Source: Hofstenia miamia (Eukaryota; Xenacoelomorpha; Acoela). Taken from it: a DNA stretch of 64,000 nucleotides. The stretch lies in the NCBI GenBank assembly GCA_004352715.1, contig SCFE01000055.1:1877137-1941136 (forward strand). The letters are read 5' to 3'. A program made the translations under genes and the position numbers. Below the pieces are notes generated by a model. The model ran no database searches. It was given only the letters and a program-made list of their open reading frames with translations, and was not told the DNA's origin. Shown in pieces: positions 11,601 to 23,600 of this stretch; positions within the stretch are counted from its first letter, which is position 1, and each line of letters starts with the position of its first letter.

Positions 11601-14600
11601 AGTTTGTAGTTTTTAAGTAGTTTGCATTTAACTTCCGTGTTTTAATTATGAATTATTTCTGTTAGCCAATTAAATTCATTAGGATATTCGCTTCTTTGAA
11701 CCTTTATTACATACTTTGTCAAATGGTCTGCAGATAACGGCCTCAAATTTCACCCTGAAAAAACTAAATTGATCAATTTTTCGGGCCAAGTCCCTTCTCT
11801 ACATCTTTCAGGCTCTGAAATTGTTCCTGTGACTGAGATGAAAGATTTGGGCGTCTTTATTAACCATAACCTAATTGGACCTTTCACATTACCAGTAAGC
11901 TTGCCAAAAGCGTTCGTGTCTTATACTATCTGAGAAGAAATGTACCGTTCAATGTACCGCAGACATCGAAGCTGAATCTTTATCGTTCCTGTGTGCTTAG
12001 CGTACTTTTATACAACTCACAGATTTGGAGTCCGTCTATTACTTGTTTACGGAAGCTCGAAAATTTCAACCGAAAATGCCTAAATTGGGTCTCAGGCTGC
12101 AAGTCGTACAGTGATTTTCTTCTGAAAACCAGTACTTTGCCGATTTGCTATGACTTGGTTTATAGAGATATTACTATGTTCTTCAAACTTCTGAATGGTT
12201 TTTACGATACTGATCCATTTGAGTTCATATCTTACCGCTCCCATCGTGTTGACTTACGATCAGCTTCCGTTTGCTATTTTACTGTTAAACCTTCAAGAAA
12301 GTTCAGTACTGACCGGTCATATTACCAGAGGACTGTCATAATGGCTAAATATTTCCTTCAACGGGGTATCAGCTTCACTGGGTCACTAGAGAAGTTCAAA
12401 ACCGACGTTAGAGAACATCTGCGTATATTGACTTCAACCCGCTTCAACATCGACAACTCGTGCACCTTCTATTTGGAGTGTCATAATTCTTGTTGTCGAA
12501 CTTAATTTCTTTTCTTTTTTTGTACACATAGATAAAAATCCCTATATACAAAGGGTAATTAAGCCTTTTTGTTGTGGTTGTTGTTGTTCTGCTTTGTATA
12601 ACTAGAAAATACACTTTGTAAATGTATTTTTATTTGTATACACCAATTTTTTATTTCAATACATTGTTATTTTTATCAATATTTATGAATTATGAAATGC
12701 CGATTTTTTTCAATTTTGAAAATATTGAAGTGTTTCTCTATATGTCTGGGGTTTCGTAATTTCATTCATTGAAATTTTTAGCTGAAATATAGAGGGAGCT
12801 AAGATATCAATACTTATGCCACTTTTTATTATGAGTTTATTATTAAGATCGTCTACAATATTTGTTATCGTAGGTTGCAGGATTGTATAAAACTACTAAG
12901 TTGAAAAGGTAATTTATAATAAACATTTACGTTTGTGACATTTGTAATTCCTACGACTGTTTTTTGAACAAATTGTTTTACAATCTGCATTCTCCTTAAT
13001 CTAAAATGTGACTTGTAAATTTTATATTAAAAATTTCGCATGTTACATTATTTCTCAAATGGCAGGTTTGATTAATGTCATGATGAAAAACGGTCACTTT
13101 TCTCATGTGCAAGCAAGTGCAATGCATTTAGTTAAAGGTTATTTAGTTTGTTTTTGTGTCCGACTAGATAAGTTTTTAGTATTTTTCTTTGCATTAACAC
13201 GTTGTTAGTTTAACTTGATGGACGTTTACAATTGACTTTTGTTGTTAGGCTATTAACGCCTTTACTATATTAGATGGTAATTCAATATAGAAAATTAGTC
13301 AATTTTCTGAACAGGGTTGGTATGTTTAAAACAATGTGTTTTAAACAAGGCTTTTAAAAAAACGCTTAAAACATGCTTAAAGACAACATTGTGTACCAGC
13401 ATTAATTTTCACTGATTATATTAGTTATTTATATTGTACAGTCCCCAGCACACACCACTAGGTTTGTAGATATTTCCCGTCATGCACGTTAATGATATCT
13501 TTGTATTTAAAGGATTAAATCTAGTTTAAACAAAACGAAAAAAAGCAAGAATATATTTTTTGGCTTAAGATCCGTTTAATGCGTTTCATTCATTTAAAAT
13601 AAAATTGCTACCAACCCTGGCTTTAGCCAATATCTATATTTAAAGTGGTTGTGAAATTGCTATATTTCTATATAACAATGAGACATCCTAAATCCTTTTG
13701 CGTTTTACCGTGAATACCTAACCATTTTTCTAATTTTTTTAAATTGAGTAGATTCTTTATGATGAATAAATATAGATAAAGCTTTTAACTGTGTTTTAGA
13801 ATGTAATATAATGGTAAAAGATAGTGTGACAATTAACATTCCTTTTACCAATAAATCGACAGAACCTTCATTATGCTTTCAGGTATGTGTAATTTAATTT
13901 TAATAGCATTATGTAAAAATTATAACTGTTTATCAAAAATTTGCCTGTTTATTATACAGTTTAATTAGATTTCAGTTATGGCTCCAATTTCGCTGTCTGA
14001 CCTCAAAAATTTGAGCGATGCCCAGTTTGCCTCTGCTGTTAGTGGTCTGAAGAAAGACGCCATCATTTCGTTGTTGCGCCAAGCGGTCTCTGCTCTCTCT
14101 TCCTCGACTCCGTCCTCCAATGATGGCCCTGGCGTCATATCATCCTTATCTGAATCCCTCTCAAAGCTGTCTTCTGATGTTTCCTCGCTACAATCACAAA
14201 TGTTCTCTTACAGTGCTGCTGCCTCACGTTCTGTCTCATCTCTCCCCAGTCATCCTGCTCCAAGTCTCACACCCGCGCTTGCTCCTCCTTCTGCTCTACC
14301 GCATCCTCCCAAGCAGTCTATCCCTTCATCAACTAACCGTAATCGTCCTTGTCCAGTTTTTGGTTCTAGTGCTTCCTGCCGTCTCCCTGCTGTTCCTACT
14401 AGTTCACTTCCGCGGCCTCCCCGCAAAGCTCATATCTATGTTGGCCGTTTTGCTGCCTCTGTGTCCACCTCTGATGTTGCTGACCACCTTCGTTCTTGCT
14501 CTCTACAATTTGATGATGTCATTTCCATTCCTCCACGTCCTGACTCTCCATTTGTATCCTTCCATGTTGTCTGCGATCAAGAGTCCCATCGTGCACTCAT

Positions 14601-17600
14601 GAATCCTGATGTGTGGTCTGAAGGCGTCTTGATTCGTTATTACCGCCTCTCTGATGATGAGCGCAAATCTTTTGGCCTTCGTCCCCGCCGCCGTAATGCG
14701 CCTCGCCGTGACTGACTATCTCACTCTGATCTGCCTCCTCCCCGTAACTCTGGCTTTTCCGTATTGCTTGCCAATGCCCACAGTCTTGTATCTTTGAACC
14801 GTCGTCTCAGCTTTTACAATTTCTTCTTGCAGTCTCCTGTTGACTTCATTTTCATCACTGAAACCTGGCTTGATCCTGCCATTGCTGATAGTGTTGTTTT
14901 TCCCAACTCTACTCTTAAAGTTCTTTCTCGTATGGATCGATCCAGTGGTCGCCATGGTGGTGTTCTCATTGCCTCTCGTCTTCCTAACCTTGACATCCGT
15001 CCCATTTCTTTCGATTCATTATCCTTTGATTTCTGTTGTGGATGTGCTGTTGTTCTCAGTGACCACATTGTTTCTCTGCTCTGTGTTTACAACCCTCCTT
15101 CGAAAAGTGCCTTCTTCATTCCCATTGCTGATTTATCATCTATGTTCGAGTCTTTTCATGACCAGTCTACCTACCTCTCTCGTCACCTTGGCTTTTCCAT
15201 TCGTCCTCATTTTCTTATTTGTGGTGACTTCAATCTTCCTAATGTCTGCTGGAATGCGCTCGACTCTACTGACACTTATGAGTCTGCAGTTTTAGAAGTT
15301 TTTGCCTGCTATTCTCTTGAACAACTTGTATTTTCTCCTACTTCCAGCTCCTCTCTGCTTGATTTGGTTCTGTGCTCTCACCCCGATTATATATTTGACA
15401 TATCTGTAATCCCTGTTCCTGCTAAGCTGTCAGATCACTCATTCATCAGCTTCAATCTGTTTGTCAACTCTACTTCTCCATCTGCTAATCCAGCTGCTCC
15501 ACAATATGCTCGATTTAACAGTGACTTTCTGTCACTTAATGCTGCTCTCTCATCTTTGCTGCCCGTTTTTAGTGATTCCTTCTCAGTTGACGATTGGTTC
15601 ACTTTCTTTCATCAAGTTATTTCTTCTTATGTTCCTCGTCGGCGGAAAAAGCGTGCTTCTCTTCCTTTCTATTTTTCGTCCCTTACTGTGCATTCCTTGA
15701 ATAAATTGGAATCTTACAAACGCCATTCTGGTACTACTGCTACTCCGAAGCTTGCTTCTCTCACAGAAGATGTTATCAATTTTATGGAACTTGACAAAGT
15801 CTCTTTTCTGTCCAGCTTCTCGTCCGGTTCTCTTCAAGACTCTTATTCCTTCCTGCGTTCTCTTCATTCCAAGCCTGACCTCCCCAATTTGAGATGGAAC
15901 CTTCTTTCTGCTCACTCTGACCTGGAGAAAGCTGATCTGTTCAACGCGTATTTTCCCTCTAACTTCTCTGTACCTGTCTCCATGTGCCCTGGTCCGCCTG
16001 CTGCCTCCCCGCTAATCCGACTTTGTGATATGGCCTTCAGCGCCCATGATATCTCTCTCATGCTTAAATCTTGCAAGTTGTCTGGTCCTTGTTATCCTGA
16101 CGGTGTTCCTTCCTTTGTAATTCATGAAACCTCCTCCACGCTTTCTATCCATTTAAAGCATCTTTACTCCTTCATTTGCTCCACTAAGCGCTATCCCGCC
16201 TGTTGGAAGACATCTTGGATTTCTCCGCTGTTAAAATCTAATCAGCTTCCCTCCTCGCAGGTCGCGTCCTACCGCCCAATAGCTATTCTATCTCGACTGT
16301 CAATAATCTTTGAACGTCTTGTTTTTCGTTATGTATTCCCAAAAATTCGTCACCTCATCTCTTCTTTTCAGCATGGCAACCTTCCTGGTCGCTCTACGAT
16401 TACTAACCTGCTCACTCTGATCGAAAACTGCTACTTTCACTCTGATAGTAATGATCCTGGTTGTATTATCTTTCTTGACATCTCAAAAGCGTTTGATCGT
16501 CTCCCTCATTCCATTCTGCTTGACAAGTTACGTTTATTTGGTTTTGATGTGGATTTCATCGAACTGTTCCAGTCCTACCTGACCAATCGCCACCAGTGTG
16601 TCAAAATCAACTCGTCTATCTCTTCTCCTGTCCCCGTTACTAGTGGTGCCCCTCAAGGCTCAGTGTTTGCTGTTCTTTTCTTCCTCGTTGCCATTAACGA
16701 CCTCCCTCATTCTGTTCTCAACTCGTCTTGCCTGTTGTATGTCGATGACACTGCGATTTTTGATTTTGGTTGGTCTTTTGCTTCGAACATTTTTTCTGAT
16801 CTTGAGCACTTGTCTACTTGGTCCTCTGTCAACCATCTTGATTTTAGCACTACCAAGACATGTGGTATTTCCTTTTCTGTGGCTCCCCCTTCTGATTTGC
16901 CTCTACCTGTGAACTTTGGGCCTCACCACACTCATCTTGGAGTTCAACTTGCTGCAAACTTAAATTGGACTGAACATGTGTCTTTGCGTCTCCGCAAAGC
17001 TAATTCCTCGCTATTTGCCCTTTTCCGTAATGTTCCTTTTAATACCTCGTCCGCTGTGAAACTCTCTTTGTTCAAGTCCATTCCTCGCGCCATTCTTCTC
17101 TACGCGTCTCCTTGTTGTTGGCCTTCTCGTGCTTTGTTCCACTCCATGGAACGTTTCCAGAAACGCGCTTTCAAATGGATTTCCTCTTTGGACTATAAAG
17201 ACGCTCTGCTGAAATTCTCCACTCTCCCGCTGTCACTCTACTTCCATGCCTGTGATCTCCTTTTGTTCAATCGACTACTGACTCGCAAATTGGATCTTGA
17301 TCCTTTTGATTTCATTATGTTCTCTAATTCCTGCTGCACTCGCTCTGATGATGTTGTCACCTTCTCCATTCGTCGTACAAAGAAACATCGCACCCTTCAC
17401 TCGTTTTTCAATCGTGCTTGTATTGCTGCTAATTACATCTTGAGTCGCAACCCTCCAACAGCGATTGATTTCTTTTCCCCGCCACCGAGCTTCAAGAAAT
17501 CTTTGATGACTTTCCTCTTTGCTGAGCCCTTCTCCAACTTCGCCTACTCTTCCATTTGCTCCTATTTCATCTCCTGTGACTGTCCTCGCTGCCGTAAAAC

Positions 17601-20600
17601 TTGAATTGTTTTTATTTTTGTTGTGTATGCCTTCAGCGGCTAAATAAAGTCATTGATTATTATTATTATTATTATTGTAGTTTGTAGTGATTATTTTGGG
17701 CGTAACGCTGCATTATTCTCAAAAATTCATAGTTTAGTGAAAGGTTACTGGGTTCTTATTTTTAATTATTAATATTAAAAATTTTAATAGATTTGTAAAT
17801 TTGCCGCATGATTTAGTCTGATCATTTCATCTTATGTGTATTTTAGAATCATTTTCAAAATTACACTACGAAATGTTTTGAATTTTCATACAATATTCAA
17901 TTGTAAATTCAATTTAATTATAATTTTTCGGCATCACAATAGCGACATCAATAGCGAATTTGGTATGCAGCTTTTCATAAAATTGTAGATAAATTTAAAA
18001 AATTATTTTAAAAAGGTATGCAAATAAGGTAGCTATGTATAATAAGGTAGTGGCATTCCTTTAAGAATACTATATTATTTTGAACATATGAGTAGCAACT
18101 AAACTTGGCATTATAATTCGTTGTTATATTTTTTATCAACCCTAAAGTGAAAACCTAAAGGGCAAACTGAAACACCTATTTAAAGAAAAAAACTGCGGTT
18201 ATTGACAGAATTTGTTTGCGATTGTAGCAATATTTAAACTCAATTTGTCATTTTTATGCATTTTTGTATAACGTTGAATTTTTCTTTGCCGCCTCTGTTT
18301 CAAGCTCATTAAAAAATACTTGTTTCCTCTGAAAAATACAACAAAAATACGATTTTTCATGAAATTGCTGACAAAAATTCCCAAAATAAAAGGAGCAGTT
18401 AGAAATGAGTTCAAGGGAGAGTTAATAAATTTTTTCACACCGATTTGAAGCGAAGAAATTTGATTTTTAAGAATTGAAATAATTCCATACATTGAAGATT
18501 GGCCAACACATATTCTTAAAATTACAATAATTCTATCAAATATACCTTTCATGTAAAGGACACCAATCGGCTTTGGATGACCGTAATCCCTTTGGGCTTT
18601 TCGTAGCTTCGCCTATGCAGAAAATGTTTGGGGAGATCTCATTCCTAAACCGAATTTCTTAACATTATTTCAACCATTTGTTCCAGTAGAGGAAAATTGT
18701 ATTTCAGAATCGTAAAATGTGTTTCACAGAACTTAATAATTCCCATCTACTAATCTGCAAGATATATTTGTTTGTGGTGTTTTAATGTATAATTTGTAGT
18801 GCTTTTGAAAATAAAAACGATTTGGTGCAAATTCATTCAAATAACAAATTATGTGTTTAAATAAATACAACTCTGCATTGAATTCAATAAAATTTTCGGA
18901 GATCCAATTGATATCAGGCTGCAAATCGGTAGCAAAAAAGAATTATTTTAATTTTTGAAATACAAGTTGAAATTGAATTTCGACATTTATTGCGAGATCA
19001 TATTTCTGAACTTTTGCATTTATTTCTAAGAATATCTTCACATCTTCTGACCATGGCTGTGGCTTATGAATTTACCTAAAAACAATTGAGAGTGCTAGTA
19101 TCTGTCGATTTTTTGAATTCCGTTTATTAGATATTATTTAGATTGTACGAGTGCTTCATGTAAAAAGAAAAAAACTATTTCTTGGTCTCCTTGGATGTCT
19201 ATTTATTTGTCCGATTCTTTTATATTATTTTAATGTCTCTGTGTCAAACATTCAAAATGTCATTCCAATTAATGAGAAGTTGCAAAAGTACTATTCGGAT
19301 AAACAAGTAAGTTTGATTTCATTTTTCTTAATCTGTGTGTGTGACATTTATGGGCCTAACCAGACAATAATGATGAAAACCGCTATCATGCTTCCGAGGT
19401 CTTAGCTTTATTAATATTTTCTACACATATTTGCAAATTTGCAAGTATATATTATATTCTTAATGCATATGCATATTTCCAACATTGAACAAATTTATGC
19501 AAGTAGACAAGTAAAAACGAAGATACGATAGTAAATGTTAAAAAACAACAGGGTTACCCATTTGATCTTAATAGTTTCGCCAATCATTTAGTCTTTTATT
19601 ATAGTCAAAGACCAAGGAGTACATAATAACAGGACATGACACCGAAAATCTCACTTAAAACTTGAGGGCTGGCTCAATATTTTGTATTTTCATGCCAGAA
19701 TGATATTTTTCACACACAATGAAATTTATAGCATTTTGATGTTTTTAAAATAACAAAATCACTATATATCTAATAGCTACATCAGTATTGTAATGCGAAA
19801 TCATTATTTTATAAATAAAAATCAAATGTTACATGTAAGATAACAGGGAAATTACGCCTTGATTAAAAAGCATTAAAGATAATATTCATTTTACAAAATT
19901 TAAATTGATTATGCAAATTTGGTTAACTTTCTAGCATTACTTTGCTGTGCCTTATTCAAAACCTGTAGTCCTTTAAGAAAAATATTAACCAACTTCATAA
20001 GTAGATTTTGGTGTAGACCTAAACTGAACAACATCACCAATTTCTTGAAGAAAATTATATAAATGATTTCGGTAATATTTCGTTTTAGATTTGGTAAAGT
20101 AAGAGTAGCAGCAAAACACGTATTCCACAAAATCATGTGATGGATGGTGTAATCCTCCTCGGTTTAAATTAGTAAAAAAGGCATCGGGTTCAGACGGATG
20201 TTCATGCGACAAAAGCAGTATTTCTGTTGAAGCAACATATTCACAAATGTAATAGAGACACCTCTTTTCATCTGAGCTAATTTCACTGACGTAGTTCATT
20301 AAATTATCTAATATATTAACATCATCTTCAAGAAATTGAAGAGTACATAAATGGCAAGAATGAACACCGTCAGACCAACTAAAATGCTCCCCTAACTCCA
20401 AAAGCAGTTTTGCTCTATCTATGTTATGAGTAAACATTACATCTGCGGTTGTAATGTAATACTTGCCACCCGAAGACTGTCGAAAATGGCCAAAGTGACC
20501 TTCAAGATCATCTTGTTGAAAAAAAGATGATAAAATGAAATTATGACGACATGAATTGGAAAAGAAAGGCTTGACCATTATCGCGAGTATTGTGTGAGCT

Positions 20601-23600
20601 AATTTGTTAACATCGTCCAAAGCTTGACCAAAGATGCTGCCTCCTCTGTACACCAATGACGGCTTAATATAAATTTCATCAATAATTAACCAACAGTTTT
20701 TTAATCGCGGTGGTAATTTAGAAAAAAATGAAATAAAAAAGTCGTTGTCTTCTGTAGATTTGTAAACCGACGTTATTCGTTGCAAGGTGCGCACCTAAGT
20801 TGGGCAATTATAGATTGCCTGCATATAATTATACTCTGATGCTATTTTAATGAATGTTGAAAAATGCAAGAGCTAAATGATACACTAATAGGTTATACTT
20901 ACGCGAATTATATGCATATATGAATAGAGCAATAATTACGCAATTATTTCATACAACATATATAGTTGCCCAACTAAGGTACGCACTGATGGTAACAGAA
21001 GCTTTTGTCGAAGTTTAGCATACAATGATCTGGAGACAGAATACCACGTAAAAGCGGTCACAAAATCATCCATACTATATATACGACCATTTCTTTGTTT
21101 ATTTAAGAGGCGAATGTTGTTTGATAGGAAGCATGACTTATTATGCACATCTTCACTGATATTTGTAATACAGAAGTCAGACGAAACCTAATGTGTAAGT
21201 TCGGTAAGTTGACTCCAAAATTTTATAGATCCAATAGCGGGATGTTTGACACTGGTCAATTTGGAAAAAGATTCATAATTGAAAGAAATTTCTTCTGACT
21301 GAAGATGTCTGCAAAGTACAATAAAATCCTTACAAATATAAATGTGATATTTTGCTTAATTGTTTCGGTTAAATAAGTTAAAATCTAGTTTTCGCGTGAC
21401 ATGCATGTATAGATTCTGTAAATAAACAAAAAATTTGGTGCATTACTTGAATGAAGATTTTATAAGGATTTTACTGTATTTCGTTTGAGAAAAATTATCC
21501 AGTCAAATATAGGACCATCATGATGGATGCTTATCACAAACAAATTATCNNNNNNNNNNNNNNNNNNNNNNNNNNNNNNNNNNNNNNNNNNNNNNNNNNN
21601 NNNNNNNNNNNNNNNNNNNNNNNNNNNNNNNNNNNNNNNNNNNNNNNNNNNNNNNNNNNNNNNNNNNNNNNNNNNNNNNNNNNNNNNNNNNNNNNNNNNN
21701 NNNNNNNNNNNNNNNNNNNNNNNNNNNNNNNNNNNNNNNNNNNNNNNNNNNNNNNNNNNNNNNNNNNNNNNNNNNNNNNNNNNNNNNNNNNNNNNNNNNN
21801 NNNNNNNNNNNNNNNNNNNNNNNNNNNNNNNNNNNNNNNNNNNNNNNNNNNNNNNNNNNNNNNNNNNNNNNNNNNNNNNNNNNNNNNNNNNNNNNNNNNN
21901 NNNNNNNNNNNNNNNNNNNNNNNNNNNNNNNNNNNNNNNNNNNNNNNNNNNNNNNNNNNNNNNNNNNNNNNNNNNNNNNNNNNNNNNNNNNNNNNNNNNN
22001 NNNNNNNNNNNNNNNNNNNNNNNNNNNNNNNNNNNNNNNNNNNNNNNNNNNNNNNNNNNNNNNNNNNNNNNNNNNNNNNNNNNNNNNNNNNNNNNNNNNN
22101 NNNNNNNNNNNNNNNNNNNNNNNNNNNNNNNNNNNNNNNNNNNNNNNNNNNNNNNNNNNNNNNNNNNNNNNNNNNNNNNNNNNNNNNNNNNNNNNNNNNN
22201 NNNNNNNNNNNNNNNNNNNNNNNNNNNNNNNNNNNNNNNNNNNNNNNNNNNNNNNNNNNNNNNNNNNNNNNNNNNNNNNNNNNNNNNNNNNNNNNNNNNN
22301 NNNNNNNNNNNNNNNNNNNNNNNNNNNNNNNNNNNNNNNNNNNNNNNNNNNNNNNNNNNNNNNNNNNNNNNNNNNNNNNNNNNNNNNNNNNNNNNNNNNN
22401 NNNNNNNNNNNNNNNNNNNNNNNNNNNNNNNNNNNNNNNNNNNNNNNNNNNNNNNNNNNNNNNNNNNNNNNNNNNNNNNNNNNNNNNNNNNNNNNNNNNN
22501 NNNNNNNNNNNNNNNNNNNNNNNNNNNNNNNNNNNNNNNNNNNNNNNNNATATATATATATATATATATATATGTACCGGGTGTTTCAAAAGTTTTAGTA
22601 CAAGATTTTTGTTCACGTTTTATGAACTAAAACGGCGTTAAATCAAGTAATTAGAGAATGAGATGTTCGATAGCTAGTCAAATAGTTTAAAATTCTTTAA
22701 AAATTTTGAATACTGTTACTGAAAGCTTACGAGGTAATTTTCATCACGAAATCATTGCCACTGTATTCTCTCGAAGAGCAAATCATGTGCTGCGCCTGGA
22801 CTCTTGCCTACGCAAGAGCCTGCAAGGAGTCCCGATCTTACTCTCTGCGATTTTTGGTATTGGCCAAATCCTATGCTACGAAACTTTGCATTCCTTAAGG
22901 TCAGCAATTGATGAGAAAATCAACGGAATTCCTTTGCGAATGTATCGAGATACATTGAGAGATTTTGAAAAGAGGGTGCATCTGTTTCACGAATCAGGAG
23001 GAACTGTTTTCGAGTAACATTCTTGGTTAGTATGAATTACTTTGTAAGCCTTTTATTCATTTTTACATAATAAATAATTACAAATATATTGTATTAAAAC
23101 TTTTGAAACCCCCGGTATATATATATAATTAATTTGTTCAATTGCAGTTGGCTCTGATTTATGACGTTTGGTAAATGTTGTCTGCTGAGCATGTTTAATA
23201 AAGTAATGCTTGTGAGTTGCTATTTTTCACTATAAAGAATTAAGAGTAGCTTTATTGAATTTAAAGAATGTTTAAAATTTTCTACTTTGATTAGATACAT
23301 AATCCTACAGAAATTAATTTGCGGTTACAGCGCCTTCATTGAGGAACATAATTTTATTAATTATTTATTCATGAATGAAATGCAACAAATGTTAACAGGA
23401 ATATCTTCTATTATCAATGCAATAATTATATTTGTTAAAAGTTCGGTCTATCTCGATAGCCGATGCAATGGAACATTCTAGTTTTATTGTTTCAAGATGA
23501 GGTATGCTTTAGCATACCTGCGCTTACCATGGACAGACATTTCTAATGCCATGTGTTGAAACAGAAGTATGTGCACATTTATACAAGAACAAAATGTGGC

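Larger units (their letters stand above)
13978..17676 (+). mobile_element. Nearly intact APE-type LINE, CR1/jockey-like
   Basis: The element contains ORF1 (13978-14715), ORF2 (14716-17604), a short 3' UTR with AATAAAGTCATTG, and an ATT-repeat tail to about 17676. Its base composition is clearly more GC-rich than the surrounding intron, suggesting a younger insertion. No target duplication was identified. The 5' UTR seems very short or is missing, since ORF1 begins about where likeness to host sequence ends. A second, truncated copy lies at 260-690. The element is inserted in the sense direction in the 17 kb mannosidase intron. Confidence 0.92.

Noticed and set aside
12880-12907. 28-nt AG-GT bounded segment as an exon before 13800
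   Set aside because: The phase does not fit: joined to 13800 it gives an immediate stop.
14716-15915. Minus-strand and alternative-frame ORFs across the full-length LINE (14716-14955, 14814-15068, 15583-15915, 14120-14602, 16598-16912)
   Set aside because: Shadows of ORF1 and ORF2. The plus-strand frame has the endonuclease and RT motifs.
19142-19306. Anchor-encoding segment as an alternative exon of the mannosidase
   Set aside because: Between exon 7 and exon 8 (both phase 1) it would be read in a frame that hits TAA within seven codons, and it lies after the catalytic exons.
21520-22641. ORFs of 340-545 codons running through N blocks (also at 29751, 44443-45696, 51367, 61150)
   Set aside because: Open only because N cannot form stops. 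Only the parts outside the gaps were considered.
23148-23170. 23-nt AG-GT bounded segment as the next exon after 19142-19306
   Set aside because: Too short to carry any family signal; such splice-like borders occur by chance often in this composition.
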